From CAISIP01 sp963974265 (GTDB lineage Bacteria > Pseudomonadota > Gammaproteobacteria > Burkholderiales > Burkholderiaceae_C): 22,568 bases of DNA. Both the position numbers and the translations under genes were made by a program. The stretch is from positions 1-22,568 of the forward strand of contig CAXBDR010000042.1 of the NCBI GenBank assembly GCA_963974265.1, written 5' to 3'. Within the stretch, counting starts at the first letter, position 1, and the number at the start of each line of letters is the position of its first letter. Shown piece by piece: positions 1 through 6,930 of this stretch. The notes below the pieces were generated by a model, which saw only the letters and a list, made by a program, of their open reading frames with translations, did not search any database and was not told where the DNA came from.

Positions 1-1
1 A

Positions 2-247
2 TTGAAGCGGCTCGGCGGCTGCCTCGGACTGCTGCAACTGCAACCCGAGGCCTACCTGCAGCGGGCCGTTGGCACAGGCTGTCCGGCGATCGACGATGCG
101 GCGATCGAGCAACTGATCGCCGAGCGTGCCGGCGCCAAGCAGGCGCGCGACTTTGCGCGGGCGGACGCGATCCGCCATCAGCTCCTGGAGATGGGCGTGG
201 TGCTCAAGGACGGCACCGCCGGCACGCAGTGGGAGCGTGCACGATGA
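2..247 (+). CDS. cysS: Cysteinyl-tRNA synthetase, C-terminal end (5' truncated by window)
   Basis: This is the last 81 codons of cysteine-tRNA ligase, the cytoplasmic class I enzyme that charges tRNA-Cys. The visible part is the C-terminal helical tail. The stretch IAERAGAKQARDFARADAIR followed by a short GVVLKDG-type segment and a terminal TQWER is the usual CysS ending. The HIGH and KMSKS catalytic motifs lie upstream, outside the window, so the TTG at position 2 is not a real start. It reads in the same direction as the glycosylase gene that begins 48 nt later, and the two are probably co-transcribed. Confidence 0.93.
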   Translation: MKRLGGCLGLLQLQPEAYLQRAVGTGCPAIDDAAIEQLIAERAGAKQARDFARADAIRHQLLEMGVVLKDGTAGTQWERAR

Positions 248-295
248 CGGCCGGGCATCTCGATTGCCGGCGGCTGCGCCGGGAGGGTCGCTGAC

Positions 296-946
296 ATGGC
301 GCCGGCAAAGGACTCCGTGCCGTCACTGGCCCAGCCCGGCTACTGGGAAGACGCCTGCAAGCACCTGTCGCGCAAGGACAGGGTCATGAAACGCCTGATC
401 GCGCAGTCCGATGGCGCCTGCCTGCAGACCCGCGGCGATGCGTTCATCACGCTGGCGCGCAGCATCGTCGGCCAGCAGATATCGGTCAAGGCGGCGCAGA
501 ATGTCTGGGACCGGTTCGTGTTGCTGCCGCGCAAGATGACGGCGGCCAACGTGCTCAAGCTCAAGGTCGACGACATGCGTTCGGCGGGGCTGTCCGCACG
601 CAAGATCGAATACCTCGTCGATCTGGCCTTGCATTTCGACAGCGGCGCGATCGACGTCGAGGCCTGGAAGGCCATGGACGACGAGGCCATCATCGCCGAA
701 CTGGTCGGCATCCGCGGCATCGGCCGCTGGACGGCCGAGATGTTCCTGATCTTCCACCTGATGCGGCCCAACGTGTTGCCGCTCGACGATGTGGGGCTGA
801 TCAACGGCATCAGCCAGAATTATTTTTCCGGCGACGCGGTCAGCCGCAGCGACGCGCGCGATGTCGCCGTGGCCTGGACGCCATATTGCAGCGTCGCGAC
901 TTGGTATATTTGGCGCTCGCTCGACCCGTTGCCGGTGGCGTATTGA
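296..946 (+). CDS. AlkA-type DNA-3-methyladenine glycosylase (HhH-GPD family)
   Basis: A 216-aa base-excision repair glycosylase predicted to remove alkylated purines from DNA. It has the HhH-GPD fold: a helix-hairpin-helix with the motif LVGIRGIGRWTAEMF at residues 136-150, followed by LPLDD. The Asp pair 164/165 supplies the catalytic aspartate expected in this family. The segment SIVGQQIS (56-63) is the conserved intercalating-loop region of AlkA/MAG proteins, and the C-terminus WRSLDPLPVAY is typical of bacterial members. The ATG is supported by a strong GGGAGGG Shine-Dalgarno at 281-287 with an 8-nt spacer. It sits between cysS and accA, a common Burkholderiales arrangement. The exact lesion range is not deducible; it is shorter than E. 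coli AlkA, lacking the N-terminal domain. Confidence 0.9.
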   Translation: MAPAKDSVPSLAQPGYWEDACKHLSRKDRVMKRLIAQSDGACLQTRGDAFITLARSIVGQQISVKAAQNVWDRFVLLPRKMTAANVLKLKVDDMRSAGLSARKIEYLVDLALHFDSGAIDVEAWKAMDDEAIIAELVGIRGIGRWTAEMFLIFHLMRPNVLPLDDVGLINGISQNYFSGDAVSRSDARDVAVAWTPYCSVATWYIWRSLDPLPVAY

Positions 947-1024
947 ACTGCCGGGCAATGGCATGCATCCGGGCCCGATGGCCGGTTGCCGCAAGATGCG
1001 TTGATCAAGACATGGAGCCTGCAA

Positions 1025-2014
1025 GTGGCAAAAAAATCATTCCTCGACTTTGAACAACCGATCGCAGAGCTGGAGTCCAAGATAGAAGAGCTGCGCTACG
1101 TGCAGACCGAATCGGCGGTCGACATTTCGGCCGAGATATCCCAGCTGACCAAGAAGAGCCAGCAACTCACCAAGGACATCTACAGCGACCTCACGCCGTG
1201 GCAGATCACCAAGATCGCGCGCCATTCGGAGCGTCCGTACACGATGGACTACGTCGGCGAGATCTTCACGCATTTCGTCGAGATGCACGGCGACCGGCAC
1301 TTCGCCGACGACCAGAGCATCGTCGGCGGCCTGGCCCGCTTCAATGGCACCGCCTGCATGGTCATCGGCCAGCAGAAGGGCCGTGGCACCAAGGAGCGCG
1401 CGCAGCGCAACTTCGGCATGTGCAAGCCCGAGGGTTATCGCAAGGCCCTGCGGCTGATGAAGACGGCGGAGAAGTTCAAGCTGCCGGTGTTCACCTTTGT
1501 CGACACGCCCGGTGCGTATCCGGGCATCGATGCCGAGGAGCGCGGCCAGTCGGAGGCCATCGGTCGCAACATCTTCGAGATGGCGCAACTCGAGGTACCC
1601 ATCATCACCACGATCATCGGCGAGGGCGGCTCGGGTGGCGCACTGGCGATCTCGGTGGCCGACCAGGTGCTGATGCTGCAGTATTCGGTCTATTCGGTGA
1701 TCAGCCCGGAGGGTTGCGCGTCCATCCTGTGGAAGACCTCGGACAAGGCGCTCGACGCGGCCGACGCGATGGGCATCACGGCGCACCGGCTCAAGGCGCT
1801 GGGCCTGGTCGACAAGATCGTCAGCGAACCGGTCGGTGGTGCCCACCGCGACCACAAGCAGATGGCGGCGTTCCTGCGACGCGCCCTGGGCGACGCCTAC
1901 CGCCTGGTCGGCGACCTCAAGGTCAAGGAACTGCTCGATCGCCGCTACGACCGGCTGCAGGCGTATGGTCGCTACACCGACACCAAAGCCGACGCCAAGG
2001 TCGGCGGCAAGTAG
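1025..2014 (+). CDS. accA: Acetyl-CoA carboxylase carboxyltransferase subunit alpha
   Basis: A 329-aa alpha subunit of the carboxyltransferase half of acetyl-CoA carboxylase. With AccD it transfers CO2 from biotin-BCCP to acetyl-CoA to make malonyl-CoA, the first step of fatty acid synthesis. The N-terminus FLDFEQPIAELESKIEEL is the family signature. The crotonase-type oxyanion motif GEGGSGGA is at residues 199-206, followed by the conserved YSVYSVISPEGCA. I chose the GTG at 1025 because GGAG at 1014-1017 gives a 7-nt spacer and the protein then begins VAKKSFLDF, matching family N-termini. The in-frame TTG at 986 would add 13 non-conserved residues. Length is close to the roughly 319-330 aa usual for AccA. 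tilS follows almost directly. Confidence 0.96.
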   Translation: MAKKSFLDFEQPIAELESKIEELRYVQTESAVDISAEISQLTKKSQQLTKDIYSDLTPWQITKIARHSERPYTMDYVGEIFTHFVEMHGDRHFADDQSIVGGLARFNGTACMVIGQQKGRGTKERAQRNFGMCKPEGYRKALRLMKTAEKFKLPVFTFVDTPGAYPGIDAEERGQSEAIGRNIFEMAQLEVPIITTIIGEGGSGGALAISVADQVLMLQYSVYSVISPEGCASILWKTSDKALDAADAMGITAHRLKALGLVDKIVSEPVGGAHRDHKQMAAFLRRALGDAYRLVGDLKVKELLDRRYDRLQAYGRYTDTKADAKVGGK

Positions 2015-2048
2015 TCCTGCGGCCCGGGTCGCCACACCGGGCTGGCCT

Positions 2049-3011
2049 GTGTTGTCGCAGGCGCTGGCGCAATTCAATCCCCGCCTGCCACTGGCCGTGG
2101 CGCTCAGTGGCGGCGCCGACTCCACGGCCCTGTTGCTGGCCTGTGCGCGTCGCTGGCCGGGGCAGGTCGTTGCGGTCCACGTGCACCATGGCCTGCAGGC
2201 CGCCGCGGACCTGTTCGAGCGCCATTGCGTCACCTTGTGCGCCCAACTGGACGTGCCGCTGGTCGTGCGCCGCATCGATGCGCGCCATGGTGCCGGCGAG
2301 AGCCCGGAAGAAGTGGCGCGCACGCTGCGTTACCGGGCACTCGATGCCGCCGTGCGCGCCGAGGATGGCTCGGTTGCATACCCCAGCGTGGTGCTGGCCC
2401 AGCATGCCGATGACCAGGTCGAGACGATGTTGCTGGCCTTGAGCCGTGGCGCCGGCCTGCCGGGCTTGGCGGCGATGCCGGCCGAGCGCGAGCGCGACGG
2501 TGTCACCTACCACCGGCCCTTGCTGGCGGTGCCAGGCAGGGACTTGCGTGAGTGGCTGGCCAGCCAGGGCGTGGCCCACGTCGAGGATCCCAGCAACCGG
2601 GACGAGTCCCTGACCCGCAATCGCATTCGCGCGCGCCTGTTGCCGGCGCTCGAGGCGGCCTTTCCGCAGTTTCGCCAGACCTTCGCGCGCAGTGCGCGCC
2701 ATGCGGCGCGGGCGCAGCAACTGCTCGCGACGATGGCGCAGCAGGACATGGAACATATCGCCGAGCCCGGCGGGCTGTCGATCGCCGGTTTGCGGTCGCT
2801 TCCGGGGGAACGGCAGGCCAACCTGCTGCGCCACTGGCTGCGCAGCCGTCATGGGGTCGCAGCGAGCGAGGTCCAGTTGCGCGAACTGCAGCGCCAGATC
2901 GCGTCCTGTACCACGCGCGGCCACCGGATCGACATCCGGGTGTCGACCGGCTCCATGCGGCGCAGGGGCGGCCTGCTGTGTTGGTACAATGGCCGGCCCG
3001 ATCCGACCTAG
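2049..3011 (+). CDS. tilS: tRNA(Ile)-lysidine synthetase
   Basis: An ATP-dependent enzyme that converts the wobble cytidine of the CAU-anticodon tRNA-Ile to lysidine, so that AUA is read as isoleucine. The PP-loop ATP-binding motif SGGADST is at residues 20-26 from the GTG start. The second family segment, DPSNRDESLTRNRIRARLLP, matches the conserved N..R..R region seen in E. coli TilS. The frame is open far into accA, but those residues are non-conserved. The start is uncertain between GTG 2049 and TTG 2052; neither has a clear Shine-Dalgarno, suggesting coupling to accA, which ends 34 nt earlier. At about 320 aa it is shorter than E. coli TilS (about 430 aa), with a reduced C-terminal region. 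Confidence 0.9.
   Translation: MLSQALAQFNPRLPLAVALSGGADSTALLLACARRWPGQVVAVHVHHGLQAAADLFERHCVTLCAQLDVPLVVRRIDARHGAGESPEEVARTLRYRALDAAVRAEDGSVAYPSVVLAQHADDQVETMLLALSRGAGLPGLAAMPAERERDGVTYHRPLLAVPGRDLREWLASQGVAHVEDPSNRDESLTRNRIRARLLPALEAAFPQFRQTFARSARHAARAQQLLATMAQQDMEHIAEPGGLSIAGLRSLPGERQANLLRHWLRSRHGVAASEVQLRELQRQIASCTTRGHRIDIRVSTGSMRRRGGLLCWYNGRPDPT
2982..2990 (+). promoter_or_regulatory. Possible extended -10 promoter for lysC
   Basis: The 3' end of tilS contains TGGTACAAT, an extended -10 element (TGn plus TACAAT, 5 of 6 matches to TATAAT). No recognisable -35 hexamer is present at 16-18 nt upstream. Transcription would begin near 2997, giving lysC a leader of about 105 nt. The leader contains a small hairpin (TCTGCC 3033-3038 pairing with GGCAGA 3047-3052). 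No clear Shine-Dalgarno precedes the lysC ATG. This is a pattern match only. Confidence 0.35.
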
Positions 3012-3102
3012 CCGAGCACGGTCTTCAGGTCCTCTGCCGCAGCGAAGGCAGACGCAATGACAGTGGCGCGGGCCTATCCGAATCCGATTTTCTTCACATC
3101 CA

Positions 3103-4389
3103 ATGGCATTGATCGTTCACAAATACGGCGGCACGTCCATGGGCTCGACCGAGCGCATCGGCAATGTCGCCAAACGCGTCGCCAAGTGGGCCCGAGCCGG
3201 GCACCAGATGGTCGTCGTGCCCAGCGCCATGAGTGGCGAGACCAATCGCCTGCTGGCGCTGGCCAAGGAACTCGCCCCCGCCAAGCCCACGGCCGACTAC
3301 AGCCGCGAACTCGACATGCTTGCCGCCACCGGCGAGCAGGCCTCGTCGGCGCTGCTGGCGATCGCACTTCAGGCCGAGGGGCTGGAGTCGGTGAGTTATG
3401 CCGGCTGGCAGGTGCCGATCCGCACCAACAGCGCCTACACCAAGGCCCGCATCGAGTCGATCGACGACAAGCGCGTGCGTGCGGACCTGGCCAACGGCAA
3501 GGTCGTCATCGTGACCGGCTTCCAGGGCATGGACGAGCAAGGCAACATCACGACGCTGGGCCGCGGCGGCAGCGATACGTCCGCGGTGGCGGTGGCTGCG
3601 GCGATGAAGGCCCAGGAGTGCCTCATCTACACCGACGTCGACGGCGTCTACACGACCGACCCGCGGGTGGTGCCCGAGGCGCGGCGCATGACGAACATCA
3701 GTTTCGAGGAAATGCTCGAGATGGCCTCGCTGGGCTCCAAGGTGCTGCAGATTCGCTCGGTCGAGTTTGCCGGCAAATACCGGGTGCCGCTGCGGGTGCT
3801 GTCGAGCTTTACACCCTGGGACATCCCGCTGGAGGAAGAAGCCACCTCCGGTACCCTGATTACTTTCGAGGAAGACGAAAACATGGAACAAGCCATTGTT
3901 TCGGGCATCGCGTTCAACCGCGACGAGGCAAAGATTTCGGTGCTGGGCGTGCCCGACACCCCCGGCATCGCGTACCAGATCCTTGGCCCGATTGCCGAGG
4001 CCAACATCGACGTGGACGTGATCATCCAGAACCTGAGCAAGGACGGCAAGACCGACTTCAGCTTCACGGTGCATCGCAACGACTACGCCCGCGCGATCGA
4101 CCTGCTCAAGGAGCAGGTGATGGACAACCTGGGCTCCAAGGATATCGTCGGTGACGCCAAGATCTGCAAGGTCTCCATCGTCGGCATCGGCATGCGCAGC
4201 CACGTGGGCGTGGCCAGCCGCATGTTCCGCGTGCTCAGCGAAGAAGGCATCAATATCCAGATGATCTCGACCAGCGAGATCAAGACCTCGGTCGTCATCG
4301 ACGAGAAATACATGGAACTGGCCGTGCGCGCGCTGCACAAGGCCTTCGATCTGGACCAGGTTCCGGCTGACACCATCTCCCAGTCGTGA
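3103..4389 (+). CDS. lysC: Aspartate kinase, ACT-domain regulated
   Basis: A 428-aa aspartokinase that phosphorylates L-aspartate, the committed step to lysine, threonine, methionine and diaminopimelate. The amino-acid kinase domain begins with KYGGTS (residues 7-12), carries the substrate-loop sequence GRGGSDTSAVA and the YTDVDGVYTTDPR segment, and ends near residue 250. Two ACT domains follow (about 265-340 and 348-420), with STSEIKTSV in the second, the usual site of allosteric Lys/Thr control. Length matches Ask proteins of the Bacillus/Pseudomonas/Corynebacterium type rather than fused bifunctional forms. The ATG has only a weak Shine-Dalgarno. An in-frame ATG at 3883 (codon 261), preceded by GAGGA at 3868-3872, could produce a separate ACT-only subunit. 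Confidence 0.96.
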   Translation: MALIVHKYGGTSMGSTERIGNVAKRVAKWARAGHQMVVVPSAMSGETNRLLALAKELAPAKPTADYSRELDMLAATGEQASSALLAIALQAEGLESVSYAGWQVPIRTNSAYTKARIESIDDKRVRADLANGKVVIVTGFQGMDEQGNITTLGRGGSDTSAVAVAAAMKAQECLIYTDVDGVYTTDPRVVPEARRMTNISFEEMLEMASLGSKVLQIRSVEFAGKYRVPLRVLSSFTPWDIPLEEEATSGTLITFEEDENMEQAIVSGIAFNRDEAKISVLGVPDTPGIAYQILGPIAEANIDVDVIIQNLSKDGKTDFSFTVHRNDYARAIDLLKEQVMDNLGSKDIVGDAKICKVSIVGIGMRSHVGVASRMFRVLSEEGINIQMISTSEIKTSVVIDEKYMELAVRALHKAFDLDQVPADTISQS

Positions 4390-4395
4390 CATAAT
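4367..4395 (+). promoter_or_regulatory. Promoter for tRNA-Ser, inside the end of lysC
   Basis: CTGACA at 4367-4372 and CATAAT at 4390-4395 are separated by exactly 17 nt, each matching 5 of 6 of the sigma-70 consensus. The predicted start, near 4402, is about 20 nt before the mature tRNA. It is preceded by a GC-rich discriminator (GCCCC), as is typical of stringently controlled stable-RNA promoters. The element overlaps the last codons and stop of lysC. Confidence 0.65.
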
Positions 4396-4420
4396 GCCCC
4401 AGCGTTCGAATTGACGAACA

Positions 4421-4513
4421 GGAAACGTGACCGAGTGGCCGAAGGTGCTCCCCTGCTAAGGGAGTATGGGGTGTAGAGCCTCATCGAGGGTTCGAATCCC
4501 TCCGTTTCCGCCA
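4421..4513 (+). tRNA. tRNA-Ser (anticodon GCU), CCA encoded
   Basis: A 93-nt class II tRNA. The acceptor stem GGAAACG (4421-4427) pairs with CGTTTCC (4503-4509), followed by G73 and an encoded CCA (4511-4513). The anticodon stem CTCCC/GGGAG encloses the loop CTGCTAA, giving anticodon GCU (4455-4457), which reads AGC/AGU serine codons. The long variable arm (about 4465-4485) is characteristic of tRNA-Ser. The T arm is GAGGG-TTCGAAT-CCCTC. It has its own promoter upstream and a terminator immediately downstream. It marks the boundary between conserved housekeeping genes and the accessory catabolic genes. Confidence 0.97.
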
Positions 4514-4519
4514 GACATC

Positions 4520-4554
4520 AACCCCAAGCAGATCCGTTTGCTTGGGGTTTTTTT
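4520..4554 (+). terminator. Intrinsic terminator after tRNA-Ser
   Basis: AACCCCAAGC (4520-4529) pairs perfectly with GCTTGGGGTT (4540-4549), giving a 10-bp stem around a short loop, followed by a run of seven T (4548-4554). This is a canonical rho-independent terminator ending the tRNA-Ser transcript, 6 nt beyond the CCA. Confidence 0.92.
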
Positions 4555-4598
4555 CGTCGTTTTTTTGTCCATTGTGCTTGCGCGCCACGCGATCGTGG

Positions 4599-4628
4599 TT
4601 GCGGGCCTGGTCCGCGCCGAGGCATAAT
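4599..4628 (+). promoter_or_regulatory. Possible promoter for the 69-aa gene
   Basis: TTGCGG (4599-4604) and CATAAT (4623-4628) are 18 nt apart. The -10 matches 5 of 6 of consensus; the -35 is weak. Since a terminator lies just upstream, the downstream small gene needs its own promoter, and this is the best candidate seen. It would give a leader of about 130 nt. Confidence 0.4.
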
Positions 4629-4637
4629 CTTTCCGTC

Positions 4638-4758
4638 GGCCGCAATGCCGACCCCGGCCTTTATGACTATTGGCACCGGGTTACCAACGCCTAAAACGTC
4701 AGGCCGCAATCCCCCCGCATGCAGCCGACGTTCAAGCAAACGTCTGCGGGATCAGGAG
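4638..4758 (+). promoter_or_regulatory. Leader with two mutually exclusive inverted repeats
   Basis: GACGTT (4727-4732) can pair with AACGTC downstream (4739-4744), stacked on CCCGCA/TGCGGG (4714-4719 with 4745-4750). It can instead pair with AACGTC upstream (4695-4700), extended by GGC/GCC (4702-4704 with 4724-4726) across one bulged A. The two folds cannot coexist, and the downstream one ends 3 nt before the AGGAG Shine-Dalgarno (4754-4758). A 9-nt direct repeat, GGCCGCAAT, occurs at 4638-4646 and 4702-4710. This could be an RNA regulatory leader or simply operator repeats. No folding program was run. Confidence 0.35.
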
Positions 4759-4766
4759 TACTCGGC

Positions 4767-4976
4767 ATGCATGCCATCATCCAATCGACACCGGCCTGGC
4801 ATCTTCGCGCCAGCATCACGCCGATCCGCGGCGACCAGCACCATCTGATGGTCACCAGCTTCGTGCCCACGGCACGTCGGCCGCAGGAGCATGTGCGTTG
4901 GCAGGCGCAACTGAGCGTCGACGAACTGCGGTCCTTGCGTGACATCATCGACAAGGCGCTGGTGCAGGCCGGCTGA
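4767..4976 (+). CDS. Small conserved-looking protein of unknown function (69 aa)
   Basis: I do not recognise a family. The ATG is chosen because AGGAG at 4754-4758 lies 8 nt upstream; longer in-frame versions lack this. The predicted protein begins MHAIIQSTPAWHLRASI and has no signal peptide or membrane segment. Its N-terminal half alternates hydrophobic and polar residues, with strand-like patches ASITPI and HLMVTSFVP. Its C-terminal third (LSVDELRSLRDIIDKAL) looks like an amphipathic helix. It reads + and converges on the LysR gene 40 nt away. It has its own putative promoter and leader. It could be a small DNA- or protein-binding protein, but nothing in the sequence proves it. Confidence 0.7.
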   Translation: MHAIIQSTPAWHLRASITPIRGDQHHLMVTSFVPTARRPQEHVRWQAQLSVDELRSLRDIIDKALVQAG

Positions 4977-5016
4977 CTTGCCGAGGCGATGCACGCGATC
5001 AGGCCGCCGCGTCCAG

Positions 5017-5967
5017 TTACGCGGGGCCGGTCGATGCTGCGCCGGTGGGTGCACCGCCCGCCGCGTGCCATTCCTGCAGCCATGGCCGCAGGAACTCGGC
5101 AAACGCCTGCGCCGCCGGCGGCACGGAGCGCACCGCCGAGTGGTAGATGCAGACCTTGCGGATCACCTCGGGCGCGGTGACGCGGCGTTCGACCAGGCCC
5201 AGGGGCAGCGCCATGACGCCGACGTATTGCGGTGCCAGCGTGGCGGCCAGGCCTTGGGCCGCGATGCCCAGTGCGGTCGAGATGTTGTCGACGATGTCGA
5301 CCGGATGGATGCGCGAGCCCTCCGGCGCATCGGCGTGCATCTGGCCCACGCTGCGCTCGTGGTCGCGGCCCGCGGCCACCAGGTCCACGTCGCGCAGATC
5401 GTCCCAGCGCAAGCTGCGCCGCGCAGCCAGCGTGTGTTGTGGCGCGCACCACAAGACCCAGGGGCTGTCGAATACCGGCAGACGCATCACCGCATCCTCG
5501 ACTGGCCGGTCGGGGCCGACCGCCAGGTCGATGTCGCCGAGGCCGACCTGGTCCACCAGCACGTCGACCGGCGTGTCGCGGATGCGGATCACCACCTTGG
5601 GCCGCAACGCGCGGTAGGCGCGCAAGGCCTGTGGCAACACGGCGCTGGCCAGCACCAGCGGCGCGCCGATGCGCACCACGCCGGTGGCCCGGTTGCGCAG
5701 GTCGGAGGCGGTCGATTCGGCGCGCTGCATGTCGCGTAGCACGGACTGCGCCGAGGGCAGGAAATCGCGCCCGGCGCCGGACAACTCGACGCGGCGGGTA
5801 CTGCGGTCGAACACGCGGAAACCCAGGTTGTTCTCCAGCTCGGCCACCAGCTGGCTGACCGCGGATGACGACAGGCCCAGGCGTTCGCCGGCGGCCGCGA
5901 AGCCACGCATCTCGGCCACCATGGCGAAAACTTCGATCTGGCGGATGGTGATGCGGGTCAGCGACAT
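5017..5967 (-). CDS. LysR-family transcriptional regulator
   Basis: A 316-aa LysR-type regulator. The winged helix-turn-helix is at about residues 8-65, with the recognition region SSSAVSQLVAELENNLGFR followed by VFDRSTRRVELSGAG. The C-terminal periplasmic-binding-like effector domain starts near residue 95 (VVRIGAPLVLASAVLP). It is transcribed divergently from hpaH, the first gene of the + strand catabolic run, across a 143-nt spacer. That is the classic arrangement of a LysR regulator controlling the neighbouring pathway in response to a substrate or intermediate. Canonical enterobacterial hpa clusters instead use other regulator families (HpaR is MarR-like, HpaA is AraC-like), so control here differs. 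The effector cannot be deduced. The start lacks a strong Shine-Dalgarno. Confidence 0.92.
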   Translation of the reverse strand: MSLTRITIRQIEVFAMVAEMRGFAAAGERLGLSSSAVSQLVAELENNLGFRVFDRSTRRVELSGAGRDFLPSAQSVLRDMQRAESTASDLRNRATGVVRIGAPLVLASAVLPQALRAYRALRPKVVIRIRDTPVDVLVDQVGLGDIDLAVGPDRPVEDAVMRLPVFDSPWVLWCAPQHTLAARRSLRWDDLRDVDLVAAGRDHERSVGQMHADAPEGSRIHPVDIVDNISTALGIAAQGLAATLAPQYVGVMALPLGLVERRVTAPEVIRKVCIYHSAVRSVPPAAQAFAEFLRPWLQEWHAAGGAPTGAASTGPA

Positions 5968-6110
5968 GTTGCGGGTTCTCGTTGATCGGGGTCGATTATC
6001 CGCCTTGTCTAATGAATCATCCGTAATTGACCGTTTGTGTTGGCGAGTCGTTCGAGCGAAACTTGCCCCACATCAAGACGCGCATGGCGCAGACCACAGA
6101 GGCAGACACG
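5968..6110. promoter_or_regulatory. Divergent lysR-hpaH control region with LysR-like dyads
   Basis: This 143-nt spacer is AT-richer than its surroundings around 5990-6030. It contains ATTA-N11-TAAT (5995-5998 and 6010-6013), overlapping the palindrome ATGA-A-TCAT (6012-6020), with a further TAAT at 6024-6027. Such clustered dyads with 11-nt spacing are expected of LysR recognition and activation sites. No convincing -35/-10 pair was found for hpaH, which would fit activator-dependent transcription. Confidence 0.45.
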
Positions 6111-6917
6111 ATGAACCTGAGCCCGGAAATCCACGCCGAACTGGCCCGACAACTGCACACCGCCCAGCGCACCCGGGTGCAACTGGAGCAGTTTTCCCGC
6201 CTGCACCCGACGATGGACATCGAGGACAGCTACGCCATCCAGCGTGCCTGGATGGACCTGTGCCGCAGCGAAGGCCGCAGCATGATCGGCCACAAGATCG
6301 GACTGACCTCGCGCGCCATGCAACTGGCCTCGCAGATCACCGAGCCGGATTTCGGCCTGCTGCTCGACGACATGCTGGTGCGCGACGGCGCCGAAATCGA
6401 GGCCGCGCGTTTCATCGTGCCGCGTTTCGAGGTCGAGTTCGCCTTCATCCTGGCGCGTCCGTTGCGCGGCCCGAACGTGACCTTGTTCGACGTACTCAAT
6501 GCCACCGATTACGTGACGCCGGCGCTGGAACTGATCGATGCGCGCATCGAGCAGTTCGATCGCGAGACGAAGGCGCCGCGCAAGGTGCTCGACACGATTG
6601 CCGACAACGCGGCCAACGGCGCCATCGTGCTCGGCGGCCGGCCCATGAAGGTCGACGCGGTGGACTGGCGCTGGGCCGGCGCCTTGTTGTACAAGAACGG
6701 CGTGATCGAGGAATCCGGCCTGGGTGCTGCGGTGCTCAACCACCCGGGCAATGGCGTGGCGTGGCTGGCGAACAAGCTCGCCGCGCATGACGAAGGCCTG
6801 GCCGCCGGCGAAATCGTCCTGGGTGGCTCGTTCACCCGTCCGGTGGCCTGCGCGGCCGGCGACGTGTTCCACGCCGACTACGGCCCGTTGGGTTCGATCT
6901 CGGTGCGTTTTGTCTGA
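6111..6917 (+). CDS. hpaH: 2-oxohept-4-ene-1,7-dioate hydratase
   Basis: A 268-aa metal-dependent hydratase of the MhpD/HpaH family. It adds water to 2-oxohept-4-ene-1,7-dioate in the homoprotocatechuate meta-cleavage route, before aldol cleavage to pyruvate and succinate semialdehyde. Conserved features are GHKIGLTS (60-67), the metal-binding E107-x-E109 pair in VPRFEVEFAF, the segment NATDYVTPALELIDAR and the ending GSFTRPV...GSISVRFV. These follow E. coli HpaH closely as I remember it, so the assignment is more specific than generic 2-keto-4-pentenoate hydratase. The ATG at 6111 is preferred because AGAGG at 6098-6102 has an 8-nt spacer; an ATG at 6084 would add nine residues. It is first in the + strand run, 13 nt before the flavoprotein gene. 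Confidence 0.92.
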   Translation: MNLSPEIHAELARQLHTAQRTRVQLEQFSRLHPTMDIEDSYAIQRAWMDLCRSEGRSMIGHKIGLTSRAMQLASQITEPDFGLLLDDMLVRDGAEIEAARFIVPRFEVEFAFILARPLRGPNVTLFDVLNATDYVTPALELIDARIEQFDRETKAPRKVLDTIADNAANGAIVLGGRPMKVDAVDWRWAGALLYKNGVIEESGLGAAVLNHPGNGVAWLANKLAAHDEGLAAGEIVLGGSFTRPVACAAGDVFHADYGPLGSISVRFV

Positions 6918-6930
6918 GACCGGCGTGACC

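Noticed and set aside
986..1024. TTG start for accA 13 codons upstream
   Set aside because: The added residues are not part of the conserved N-terminus, and the GGAG site points to the GTG at 1025.
1836..2048. tilS start inside accA
   Set aside because: The frame is open there, but residues before about 2049 show no TilS similarity and the PP-loop is correctly placed from the GTG at 2049.
3057..4154. Possible leader peptide or gene starting at ATG 3057
   Set aside because: The frame continues out of phase through lysC with no conserved content, and no regulatory codon run (for example Lys or Thr codons) is present.
3094..4392. Long - strand open frame (432 codons) opposite lysC
   Set aside because: It mirrors lysC exactly; its translation is Arg/His/Asp-rich without family motifs, as expected for the antisense of a GC-rich gene.
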